Source: Paracoccaceae bacterium
GTDB lineage: Bacteria > Pseudomonadota > Alphaproteobacteria > Rhodobacterales > Rhodobacteraceae
Reading direction: 5' to 3'
DNA: 12,030 nt
Assembly: GCA_027069385.1 (NCBI GenBank)
Contig: JALXER010000325.1
Coordinates: 1 to 12,030, forward strand
In this document: positions 1 through 6,588 of the stretch, in pieces
Layout of the letters: every line of letters starts with the position of its first letter
Position numbering within the stretch: the first letter of the stretch is position 1
Notes under the pieces: generated by a model
Databases searched by the model: none
The model's input: the letters and a program-made list of their open reading frames with translations, nothing else
What the model was told of the DNA's origin: nothing
Made by a program: the position numbers and the translations under genes

Positions 1-835
1 GTTTTCGCCCGAGGTGGTGCGGGACGGCTTTGTCAAAGCGGGGCTGTTGCAGCCCAAAACGCGCAAGGGCAGTTTCGACTTTGCCCCGATGATCCGGCCG
101 CCGGTGCTGTGTTCGGGGTGCCCGCATACCAGTTGCTTTATGGCGCTGCGGGCGCTCGATACCCGCGTGGCGGGCGATATCGGTTGCTATACGCTTTCGG
201 TGGTCGAGCCGCTCAAATCCATGGATACCTGCGTAAGCATGGGGTCGAGCATCGGTAACGCCGTGGGCATGGCCAAGGCCGGCACCGAAACCAAGCCGAT
301 TATCGCCACGATCGGCGACAGCACCTTTTTGCATTCCGGCATTCCGCCGTTGATCGACGCGGTTTATAACAACGTCAACATCACCGTGTTTCTGCTGGAT
401 AACCACATCACCGCCATGACCGGCGGGCAGGACCATCCGGCCACCGGCAAAACCCTGCGAGGCGAGGAAACCGCGCGGGTCGATTTTACCAGGCTGGTGA
501 AATCGCTGGGGGTCGAATGGGTGGAAACGGTCGATAGCTATGACATGGCCAGCATGTATCATTCCTTGCGCGAGGCGGTAGAATTCAAGGGCGTGTCGGT
601 GGTGATCTCGGACCGGCCCTGCGTGCTCGACCCGCTGAAAATCAAGGGCGATCCGTTTAAGGTGGATCAGGAAAAATGTGTGGCCTGTCAAAGCTGCATG
701 AACCTTGGCTGTCCGGCGTTAACATGGTCAACGGGCTGGCATGATGGCCGCCACAAGGTAGAGATCAACGCCGAGAGCTGCATGGGCTGCTCTATCTGCG
801 CGCAGATCTGCCCGACCGATTCAATTTCGCTATAG
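1..835 (+). CDS. iorA: Indolepyruvate ferredoxin oxidoreductase alpha subunit, 3' part (5' end outside window)
   Basis: The reading frame is open from base 2 to a TAG at 833-835, giving about 277 C-terminal residues of a protein that is usually 600-720 residues long. The family converts aryl pyruvates such as indolepyruvate or phenylpyruvate to aryl-acetyl-CoA and passes electrons to ferredoxin in the cytoplasm. The visible part starts in the TPP-binding domain: the RPPVLCSGCPH motif (about nt 95-127), GDIGCYT, then GDSTFLHSG (about nt 314-340) followed by LDNHITAMTGGQ, the Mg-TPP loop and its distal Asn. The last ~60 residues form a two-cluster ferredoxin domain: CxxCxxCxxxxCP at nt 677-715 and CxxCxxCxxxCP at nt 779-814. 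The next gene begins 9 nt later and is the matching beta subunit. The family is clear; the exact 2-oxoacid substrate is inferred. Confidence 0.93.
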   Translation, partial: FSPEVVRDGFVKAGLLQPKTRKGSFDFAPMIRPPVLCSGCPHTSCFMALRALDTRVAGDIGCYTLSVVEPLKSMDTCVSMGSSIGNAVGMAKAGTETKPIIATIGDSTFLHSGIPPLIDAVYNNVNITVFLLDNHITAMTGGQDHPATGKTLRGEETARVDFTRLVKSLGVEWVETVDSYDMASMYHSLREAVEFKGVSVVISDRPCVLDPLKIKGDPFKVDQEKCVACQSCMNLGCPALTWSTGWHDGRHKVEINAESCMGCSICAQICPTDSISL

Positions 836-839
836 GGGG
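834..839 (+). promoter_or_regulatory. Ribosome binding site of the iorB-like gene
   Basis: AGGGGG lies 5 nt before the ATG at 845 and overlaps the stop codon of iorA, which supports this start and translational coupling of the two subunits. Confidence 0.7.
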
Positions 840-844
840 CAATC

Positions 845-1720
845 ATGGGTAATGGGCCGACAAATGTGCTGATCGTCGGGGTTGGCGGTCAAGGGGTGAT
901 TATGGTCTCCAAGGTGCTGGCGATGCTGTGCCAAAAGCACGGTTACGAGGTCAAGCAATCCGAGGTGCACGGCATGGCCAAGCGCGGCGGCGGCGTGTTC
1001 AGCCATGTGCGCTTTGGTGACAAGGTCTGGTCGCCGACCATCCCCGAGGGCGAGGCCGACGTTCTGGTGGCGCTGGAATGGGCCGAGGCCCTGCGCTGGC
1101 TGAATTACATGAACCCCAAAACCGGCACCTTTATTGCCGACACCCAGAAAATTGTACCGCCCTTTGCCTGCCGCGCCCGAGGACGGGGCGAGGAACCCGG
1201 CTATGCCCCACAAACCCCCGCCGATATCATGGCGCAGGTGCGCGCCGGTTACGCGATGGATGCGACCAGCATCGCCGAGGGGCTGGGCAACCTGAAGGCC
1301 GCCAACACGGTGCTGCTCGGGGCGCTGTCAACCACGCTGGATTTCTCGGTCGATAGCTGGCTGGAGGTGATCCGGCAATTTGTGCCGCCCGCCTCGATAG
1401 AGATCAACATGCAGGCCTTTGCGGCCGGGCGCGAATGGGCGCAGGCCGGTGACAAGCGCGTGGCCGACAGCCCCGAAGGCTTGGCCAAGGTCGAACACCA
1501 CGCGCCCGTGGTCACCGACTGGCAGATCACCGCGGAATGGTGCAAAGGCTGCGATATTTGCGTCAAAATGTGCCCCGAGCGCTGCCTGCGCCTGACCGAC
1601 CAACTGGTCGCCGAGCTGCACAAGCCCGACCTGTGTACCGGTTGTCGCATGTGCGAATGGCTCTGCCCCGACTTTGCCATCAAAATCACCAACACCCCCA
1701 TAGCAGAGGCCGCCGAATAA
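845..1720 (+). CDS. iorB: Indolepyruvate oxidoreductase beta subunit fused to a C-terminal 2[4Fe-4S] ferredoxin domain
   Basis: This 291-residue protein has two parts. Residues 1 to about 205 are a 2-oxoacid:ferredoxin oxidoreductase gamma/beta-type domain, with GVGGQG at 12-17, the GMAKRGGG segment at 43-50 and the typical IEINMQAFAAGRE near 185-196. It should pair with IorA. Residues about 226-281 are a bacterial ferredoxin: cysteines 233, 236, 239, 243 and 264, 267, 270, 274, each set as CxxCxxCxxxCP, enough for two [4Fe-4S] clusters. Stand-alone IorB is normally near 200 residues, so the tail is an addition resembling the KorD/PorD delta subunit. The stop codon overlaps the korA start (TAATG), placing the ferredoxin domain exactly where korD precedes korA in many kor operons. 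The ferredoxin might serve IorAB, KorABC or both; the sequence does not decide. Confidence 0.9.
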   Translation: MGNGPTNVLIVGVGGQGVIMVSKVLAMLCQKHGYEVKQSEVHGMAKRGGGVFSHVRFGDKVWSPTIPEGEADVLVALEWAEALRWLNYMNPKTGTFIADTQKIVPPFACRARGRGEEPGYAPQTPADIMAQVRAGYAMDATSIAEGLGNLKAANTVLLGALSTTLDFSVDSWLEVIRQFVPPASIEINMQAFAAGREWAQAGDKRVADSPEGLAKVEHHAPVVTDWQITAEWCKGCDICVKMCPERCLRLTDQLVAELHKPDLCTGCRMCEWLCPDFAIKITNTPIAEAAE

Positions 1721-2850
1721 TGTCTAACCGAATGAATATGCAAGGAAATCAGGCTTGCGCCATGGGGGCAATCGCTGCGGGTTGCCGGTTTTACGCGGGC
1801 TATCCGATCACTCCCAGTTCCGAGGTGGCCGAGACCATGGCGCGCGAATTGCCCAAGGTCGGCGGCACGTTTATCCAGATGGAGGACGAAATCGCCAGCA
1901 TGGCGGCGGTGGTCGGGGCCAGCATGGGCGGGGCCAAGGCAATGACCGCCACCAGCGGGCCGGGGTTTTCGCTGAAACAGGAAAATCTGGGCTATGCCAG
2001 CGGTGCCGAAATCCCCTGCGTGATCATCAACGTGATGCGCGGCGGGCCAAGCACCGGCATGCCGACGCGCCCCGCGCAGGGCGACATTATGCAGGCTCGC
2101 TGGGGCACTCACGGCGACCATCCAATAATCGTGCTGGCCCCCGCCTCTGTGGCCGAATGCTATAGCGAAACCATCCGCGCCTTTGACCTGACCGAGCGCC
2201 TGCGCGTGCCGGTGATCGTGCTGGTAGACGAGGTGATCGGCCATCTGGTCGAAACCGTTGATGTCGGCGCGCTGACCCCGCCCGCCGAGGTTTCCCGTAA
2301 ACTGGCCAGCGGTCCGGCTGACGGGTTCGAACCCTATGCGGTGACGCAAGACATGGTGCCGCCCTTCCCCCGGCCCGGTGACGGCTATCGCAGCCACACC
2401 ACCGGCCTGACCCACCTGCCCAGCGGCTTTCCCACCCAGAACCCCGCCAAGGCTAAGGCGGCGCTCAGCCGCACCACCGACAAGCTGCTGCACCACGCCG
2501 ACCTGATCGAATCGGTCGAAGCCAGCGCCTGTGACGACGCCGAAATCGTCATCGCCACCATCGGCATTTCGGCCCGCGCGGCAGCGCAGGCGGTGACCGA
2601 TCTGCGCGCCTCGGGGATCAGGGCCGGTCTGTTTCGCCCGCGCACCCTGTGGCCCTTCCCCGAAGCGGCACTAAAGGCCGCCACGGCCAATGCCCGCGCG
2701 GTGCTGGTACCGGAAATGAACCAAGGGCAACTGGTGTTGGAGGTCGAGCGCCTGCTGGGCCTAAACAGGGTCCACCGCCTGAACAAAATCGACGGCGAGG
2801 CCATAACCCCCGCCGAAATTGTCGCCAAAGCGCAGGAGGTGCTGGCATGA
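1720..2850 (+). CDS. korA: 2-oxoglutarate (2-oxoacid):ferredoxin oxidoreductase subunit alpha
   Basis: A 376-residue protein, the normal KorA length. KorA carries the TPP pyrimidine-binding domain and the substrate pocket of the enzyme that decarboxylates 2-oxoglutarate to succinyl-CoA with ferredoxin as acceptor. Visible motifs are YPITPSSE (28-35), the MEDEIAS segment with the conserved Glu (54-60), TSGPGF (78-83), RGGPSTGMPT in the middle, and a transketolase-C-like domain from about residue 250 with FRPRTLWPFPE. The ATG at 1720 is chosen because it overlaps the previous stop codon and matches the usual N-terminus. The frame extends further upstream only inside iorB. AGAGG at 1705-1709 is 10 nt upstream. 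In-frame ATGs at 1732 and 1738 are alternatives. Related oxidoreductases can prefer other 2-oxoacids, so substrate specificity is inferred from family resemblance. Confidence 0.92.
   Translation: MSNRMNMQGNQACAMGAIAAGCRFYAGYPITPSSEVAETMARELPKVGGTFIQMEDEIASMAAVVGASMGGAKAMTATSGPGFSLKQENLGYASGAEIPCVIINVMRGGPSTGMPTRPAQGDIMQARWGTHGDHPIIVLAPASVAECYSETIRAFDLTERLRVPVIVLVDEVIGHLVETVDVGALTPPAEVSRKLASGPADGFEPYAVTQDMVPPFPRPGDGYRSHTTGLTHLPSGFPTQNPAKAKAALSRTTDKLLHHADLIESVEASACDDAEIVIATIGISARAAAQAVTDLRASGIRAGLFRPRTLWPFPEAALKAATANARAVLVPEMNQGQLVLEVERLLGLNRVHRLNKIDGEAITPAEIVAKAQEVLA
2834..2840 (+). promoter_or_regulatory. Strong ribosome binding site of korB inside korA
   Basis: AGGAGGT sits 6 nt before the ATG at 2847, within the last codons of korA. 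It settles the korB start at the ATGA overlap against an open frame that runs upstream to 2649. Confidence 0.8.
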
Positions 2851-3689
2851 CCGACGCGCCCAAAACCGACGAATTCGAGATTAACGACTATATCCGTCTT
2901 GACCAGATGCCGCATTTCCTGTGTCCGGGCTGCGGACACGGGATTGCCCTGCGGGCGCTGCTTTGGGCCATTCACGAGCTGGGCATCGACAAGGACAAGC
3001 TGGCGGTGGTTTCGGGGATTGGCTGCTCGGGCAGGCTTTCCGCCTATATCGACGCCAACACCTTCCACACCACCCACGGCCGCCCGCTGGCCTATGCAAC
3101 CGGTCTGGCACTCGCGCGGCCTGATCTGCATGTGATCGTGATCACCGGCGATGGCGACAGTCTGGCCATTGGCGGCAACCACCTGATCCACGCCTGCCGG
3201 CGTAACCTGAACCTGACCACGATGATGCTCAATAACGAGATCTACGGCATGACCGGCGGGCAGGTTTCTCCGACGACCAGCGCCGAGCGCTACACCACCA
3301 CGACGCCCGCGGGCAACACCGAACCGGTATTTGACGCCTGCGCGCTGGCCATCGCCGCAGGGGCGGGATTTGTGGGGCGCGAGGTCACCATGCAGGTGAC
3401 CGGCCTGAAAAACCTGCTGCGCGACGCGATCGCGCATGACGGGTTCAGCTTTGTCGAGGTGCTGTCGGATTGCACCGAGATTTACGGGCGCAAGAACGAT
3501 CTGGGGAACTCGCCCGAAATGATCCTGAGCCAAAAGGCCCAGATGCGCCCCGAGGCCTATCGCAACACCGTGGATGTGCCGTTCCGGCCCAATGCACTGA
3601 AAACCGGCATTCTGGCACGCAATGCGCGGCCCGAATATGGCAGCGCCTACCGCGCCATGACCGCGGGCATTCGCGAAAAGGGGAAATAG
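2847..3689 (+). CDS. korB: 2-oxoglutarate (2-oxoacid):ferredoxin oxidoreductase subunit beta
   Basis: A 280-residue TPP-diphosphate and Fe-S binding subunit. CPGCGHG is at 26-32, SGIGCSG at 56-62, the TPP loop GDGDSLAIGG at 101-110, the paired NN at 129-130 and YGMTGGQ at 133-139. Cys26, Cys29, Cys60 and Cys209 (in LSDCTEIYG) fit the four ligands of the single [4Fe-4S] cluster found in this family. The C-terminal LARNARPEYGS region is typical of KorB. The gene starts at an ATGA overlap with korA behind a strong ribosome binding site and ends 1 nt before korC, so the alpha, beta and gamma subunits are made together. The protein is cytoplasmic, with no signal peptide or membrane segment. Every key residue is present, so the enzyme should be active. 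Confidence 0.94.
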   Translation: MTDAPKTDEFEINDYIRLDQMPHFLCPGCGHGIALRALLWAIHELGIDKDKLAVVSGIGCSGRLSAYIDANTFHTTHGRPLAYATGLALARPDLHVIVITGDGDSLAIGGNHLIHACRRNLNLTTMMLNNEIYGMTGGQVSPTTSAERYTTTTPAGNTEPVFDACALAIAAGAGFVGREVTMQVTGLKNLLRDAIAHDGFSFVEVLSDCTEIYGRKNDLGNSPEMILSQKAQMRPEAYRNTVDVPFRPNALKTGILARNARPEYGSAYRAMTAGIREKGK

Positions 3690-3690
3690 C

Positions 3691-4221
3691 ATGGACAATT
3701 TCGAGGTACGCTTCTCGGGCTCGGGCGGGCAAGGGCTGATCCTGTCGGCCAAATTTCTGGCAGCGGCGCTGGTCGCCGAAGGGTTCGACGTGGCGCAAAG
3801 CCAAAGCTATGAACCGGTGTCGCGCGGCGGCCAGAGCCGCGCCGATCTGGTGGTCAGCCGCGGGCAGGCGGCGTTTCCGCTGTCTACCGGTCTGGACTAT
3901 CTGCTGATCCTGCACGGCGTAGCGGCGCAGTCATCCGGTGCAGTGATCGGGGCCAAAACACTGGTGATGGTCGATAGCGAACTGGTGCCCGACCCGCCCA
4001 AAAGCGACTTTACCCTGCTCGCCCTGCCTTTCACCGAAACCGCTAGGCAGCTTGGCAATAAACGGGTGGCGAATATGGTGGCCCTTAGCGCACTTGTGGC
4101 ACGTTCGGGCATGTGCCCGCTGGACCGGATCGAAGAAGTCATCCGAACCAAAACCCCGCCCAAATTTGCCAGCCTGAACCTTGAAGCCTTCGCCGCCGGC
4201 CGCGAACTCGGCACCCCGTAA
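3691..4221 (+). CDS. korC: 2-oxoglutarate (2-oxoacid):ferredoxin oxidoreductase subunit gamma
   Basis: A 176-residue protein, close to the usual KorC length, consisting of one gamma-type domain. It has GSGGQG at residues 10-15, SYEPVSRGGQSRADLVVS in the middle and a C-terminal NLEAFAAGRE, the same closing motif as in the iorB product. This indicates that the two are paralogous domains within one operon. The ATG at 3691 follows the korB stop by 1 nt and has AAGGGG at 3678-3683 as ribosome binding site, 7 nt upstream. It is the last gene of the operon; its stop is only 22 nt from the palindromic element that separates it from the convergent caspase-like gene. The family is certain; the name KorC rather than another 2-oxoacid oxidoreductase gamma rests on its neighbours. 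Confidence 0.92.
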   Translation: MDNFEVRFSGSGGQGLILSAKFLAAALVAEGFDVAQSQSYEPVSRGGQSRADLVVSRGQAAFPLSTGLDYLLILHGVAAQSSGAVIGAKTLVMVDSELVPDPPKSDFTLLALPFTETARQLGNKRVANMVALSALVARSGMCPLDRIEEVIRTKTPPKFASLNLEAFAAGRELGTP

Positions 4222-4243
4222 CCGACCGTCAGCGCCAAGAGGG

Positions 4244-4269
4244 GCGTTTTGAAACAAGTTTCAAAACGC
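4244..4269. repeat. Left terminal hairpin of the palindromic element
   Basis: GCGTTTTGAAAC pairs perfectly with GTTTCAAAACGC across an AA loop, a 12-bp stem. It is the first structure met by transcripts leaving korC, but no T-run follows, so it is not a textbook intrinsic terminator. It could still protect mRNA 3' ends. Confidence 0.8.
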
Positions 4270-4357
4270 GTTGCGACACCATGGCCTCACTGCGTTCGGT
4301 TCTGGAGCCACACGGCGGGCAGCACCCGAATATGCGAGCGTTGCGCCGTATAAGGGA

Positions 4358-4376
4358 TTTTGCCATTCTGGCAAAA
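4358..4376. repeat. Interior hairpin 1 of the palindromic element
   Basis: TTTTGCCA and TGGCAAAA form an 8-bp stem around a TTC loop. Confidence 0.65.
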
Positions 4377-4405
4377 GGGGTACTACCTGGCACCATCGGG
4401 GGGTA

Positions 4406-4421
4406 CGCGCATTCATGCGCG
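4406..4421. repeat. Interior hairpin 2 of the palindromic element
   Basis: CGCGCAT and ATGCGCG form a 7-bp stem around a TC loop. In practice a larger loop is likely, because two bases are sterically tight. Confidence 0.6.
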
Positions 4422-4423
4422 AG

Positions 4424-4444
4424 GGGGGGCTGTGGCCCCCCTTT
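4424..4444 (+). terminator. G/C hairpin with short T tail, possible terminator
   Basis: GGGGGGC pairs with GCCCCCC around a TGTG loop and is followed by TTT on the + strand. It is the most terminator-like structure downstream of korC, though the T tail is short. Confidence 0.4.
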
Positions 4445-4477
4445 CTGCCGAACGAAGTGAGGCCATGGTGTCGCAAC

Positions 4478-4503
4478 CGCCTTTGAAGCTTGCTTCAAAG
4501 GCG
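4478..4503. repeat. Right terminal hairpin of the palindromic element
   Basis: CGCCTTTGAAGC pairs perfectly with GCTTCAAAGGCG across a TT loop, a 12-bp stem. It is the inverted counterpart of the left hairpin, with five base pairs changed on both sides of the stem. It is the first structure met by transcripts leaving the caspase-like gene on the - strand. Confidence 0.8.
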
Positions 4504-4537
4504 ACCTTTGTTCCGAAAGTAGAAACACAACCGGGCC

Positions 4538-6502
4538 TTAGCCGCAATTGCAAAGCGCGCGCATGGCGGCGCGGGTGTCGGGGTTGAAGGTGCCGTTGAT
4601 GCGGCCCCGATAATAGCCGTGCTCTGTCAGCAACTGTTGCATTACCTTGACCGTGTCGGGCAGGAAATAGGTGCTGTTTTCCTCCAGCAACCAGCTATTT
4701 CCCAGCGAAACCGCTTTGTAAAAATACCACCCCGCACTTTGCGCATCGGGCGCGGTGCCATCGCCGTTATGCAGCCTTGTGGCCAGATTGAACGCCGCGC
4801 GGGCGCTGTTCAGCGACGCGCCGACCCGAAAGAATTCCAGCGCCAGCGATGCATTGGCGGGCACGCCTTTGCCGGTATAGTACATGCCGCCAAGCTGGTT
4901 GGCCGCATCGCCATAGTCCAGCGCCAGCGACTGCTGGTACAGTTCAATCGCACGGCCATAATTGCGCCAGACTCCATCGCCGCTCTGGTATTGCATCGCC
5001 AGATCATAGAGCCGCTTACCCTCTTGCAACCGCGCCTGCGCCGGAGTGTTTTCAATCGAAATATCGCGGAGTCCCGGAATTTGATACAGCGGCGTCAGGT
5101 CAAATACCTGCGTATCGTCCAGCGAGACCCCTTCGAGCAAATCCAGACCGGACAGGTCCGAGACCTGCCGCACATAGGTGCCGCTCAATGACACCTGCTT
5201 CAGGCTAACCAGTTGCGCCAGCACGGAAATATCGCTGACATTGGTGTTGTCCAGATAGATTTCCTCTAGCGTGGTCAGGCCGGCAATCGGTGACAGGTCG
5301 CGGATCTGGGTGTTCTCCAATCGCAGAAAGCGCAGGCCGGCCATGGTGCCAATCTCGTCGGGAATGGCCCGTAGCGCCGGCAGATCGCTTAGCCGCAGGG
5401 TGATGCCGTTGCTTTGGGCGATACGCTCTTTGGCTTGCGCAAAGGCAATCGCCGCGGGGCTGTTTTCGTCCTGCACCCCGGGTTCGGCCACTTCCGGCGT
5501 GCCCAGCGTCGAAAGATCGTCCAGATTAACGGTGAAGGTCAGGTTCAGCAGGGTGGCGCGGGCCTGTTCCACCAGATCGGGGCTGGTATTCTGGTGGCGC
5601 TCGATAAACGCGGCAATCAGCGCCTTGTCGGTTGAATTCTTGATCAGGTCCCATTCGATCTGCGCGGTATTGACGGCAAGCTGTTGACCCTCGGGCTGAT
5701 GCTGGCCGGTATCGCAATTGCCAAACAGGCAGGATGTACCGCCCAATTCGTCATAATAGGCGGGGCGCTGCTGATGGCCGATGATGCTCGCCACCTCTTG
5801 CACCTGCCCGCGGGTTTCGACAATCGCGGTGCGCAGGTCGCCGTAATCGCGCAGGTTGGGCAGGAAAAACCGGGTAAACACCGAATACTGGAAATCGTCC
5901 GCCTCTCCGAGGCTGTCAAGCGCGGTCTGGTTGGCCGCCGCAGAATAAACGATGAAAGAGCCGCTGGGCGGTTCGATCGGGGCCAGCCCGCCATTTACCC
6001 CGCCCGTCGAGCGCGTCGCCGGAGAGGAAAAAGGATTGTTGCGGCACGCATCGATGATTGCCACCGAAAGCCCCGCCCCGCGCGCCGCGATCTGGTCGAG
6101 CACCCCGCTGATACCGTTGCGCAGCGGGATGGTCAGTTCGGCGGCACTGGCGGCGCTGCCTAGATCGGGGGTATCGGCGGGAACCAGATAGTTTTGCAGC
6201 CCGTCGCTCCAGCCATGGCCGGAATAGATGAACACCACCGTGTCGCCATCCTCGATCGAATCGTAAAACGCGGCCAGTTGCAGGCGCATTTCGGTGCCCG
6301 TCGGGTTGACTACGAATGAAACATCAAACCCCTTGTCGGTAAACAGTTCGGAATAGCCGGTCGCGTCTTCCAGCGCCTTGTTCAGGCTGGGCAGTTCCTC
6401 GTATTCATCAATGCCGATGATCAGAGCAATTTCCTTGGCCGGTAAAACCCCCGCCCATAAAAGCGCCAGTATCCCGACCCAAGCCTGTATCAATCGCTTC
6501 AT
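4538..6502 (-). CDS. Exported caspase-like (peptidase C14) protein with LRR, Sel1 repeats and PG-binding-like C-terminus
   Basis: A 654-residue protein. Residues 1-22 are a signal peptide: KR, a hydrophobic stretch, then LPA. Residues about 24-265 are a caspase/metacaspase-like domain with ALIIGIDEY near the start, YSGHG with catalytic His96, and IDACRNNP with catalytic Cys153, so the dyad is intact. About 283-320 holds the WDLIKNSTD helical segment that often follows such domains. Residues about 365-487 are leucine-rich repeats (LRLENTQIRDLSPIAGL and three or more further turns). About 494-605 holds Sel1-type repeats (AANQLGGMYYTGKGV, AAFNLATRLHNGDG). Residues about 612-650 resemble a PG_binding_1 fold (GYYRGRINGTFNPDTRAAM). 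It is probably a periplasmic protease or scaffold; no substrate can be named. The ATG at 6502 is preferred over a TTG at 6520 because the signal peptide follows it directly; the ribosome binding site is weak. It lies downstream of gdh on the same strand. Confidence 0.88.
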   Translation of the reverse strand: MKRLIQAWVGILALLWAGVLPAKEIALIIGIDEYEELPSLNKALEDATGYSELFTDKGFDVSFVVNPTGTEMRLQLAAFYDSIEDGDTVVFIYSGHGWSDGLQNYLVPADTPDLGSAASAAELTIPLRNGISGVLDQIAARGAGLSVAIIDACRNNPFSSPATRSTGGVNGGLAPIEPPSGSFIVYSAAANQTALDSLGEADDFQYSVFTRFFLPNLRDYGDLRTAIVETRGQVQEVASIIGHQQRPAYYDELGGTSCLFGNCDTGQHQPEGQQLAVNTAQIEWDLIKNSTDKALIAAFIERHQNTSPDLVEQARATLLNLTFTVNLDDLSTLGTPEVAEPGVQDENSPAAIAFAQAKERIAQSNGITLRLSDLPALRAIPDEIGTMAGLRFLRLENTQIRDLSPIAGLTTLEEIYLDNTNVSDISVLAQLVSLKQVSLSGTYVRQVSDLSGLDLLEGVSLDDTQVFDLTPLYQIPGLRDISIENTPAQARLQEGKRLYDLAMQYQSGDGVWRNYGRAIELYQQSLALDYGDAANQLGGMYYTGKGVPANASLALEFFRVGASLNSARAAFNLATRLHNGDGTAPDAQSAGWYFYKAVSLGNSWLLEENSTYFLPDTVKVMQQLLTEHGYYRGRINGTFNPDTRAAMRALCNCG

Positions 6503-6510
6503 AAAACACC

Positions 6511-6570
6511 CAAATATCAATTATCGCACGGCCCCGTTATCCGGGCCACTGGCCCGAACTTAGATATTTG
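6511..6570. repeat. Spaced inverted repeat with central hairpin between gdh and the caspase-like gene
   Basis: CAAATATC (6511-6518) and GATATTTG (6563-6570) are perfect 8-bp inverted copies 44 nt apart. Between them CGGGCC-ACT-GGCCCG (6542-6556) forms a 6-bp hairpin. The region is the 86-nt gap after the gdh stop and before the caspase-like ATG. No T-run follows the hairpin on the - strand, so termination of the gdh transcript here is uncertain. The structure could equally be a leader or operator for the downstream gene. Confidence 0.45.
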
Positions 6571-6588
6571 TCAGCGGTTTTTCAACGA

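Larger units (their letters stand above)
4244..4503. repeat. Palindromic element with 56-nt terminal inverted repeats (MITE- or REP-like)
   Basis: This 260-nt element fills most of the gap between convergent korC and the caspase-like gene. Bases 4244-4299 and 4448-4503 are inverted copies matching at 45 of 56 positions. Ten of the 11 differences are five compensated base pairs within the terminal hairpin; the other is at 4292/4455. The inner 30 nt of each arm (TTGCGACACCATGGCCTCAC and onward) are nearly identical. The interior (4300-4447) contains three more hairpins. It has no convincing gene: the short open frames on both strands are mirror translations of the inverted repeat. I see no clear target-site duplication at its edges. 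It may be a dispersed non-autonomous repeat, a bidirectional terminator, or both. Remaining gene-free bases in this gap (4222-4243 and 4504-4537) show nothing recognisable. Confidence 0.8.

Noticed and set aside
1249..3752. Long open frames on the - strand opposite the ior/kor genes (1249-2496 and 2385-3752)
   Set aside because: The + strand genes are intact conserved enzymes with proper starts; the antisense products show no known fold.
4261..4486. Two 71-codon open frames on opposite strands inside the palindromic element
   Set aside because: Both start MRHHGLT and end with similar residues only because they read the same inverted repeat; no ribosome binding site supports either.
4222..4537. 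CRISPR array or insertion sequence in the intergenic gap
   Set aside because: There are no regularly spaced direct repeats and no transposase frame; the symmetry is entirely inverted.
6503..6520. TTG start at 6520 adding six residues to the caspase-like protein
   Set aside because: The ATG at 6502 starts directly at a standard signal peptide; the extension adds nothing conserved.
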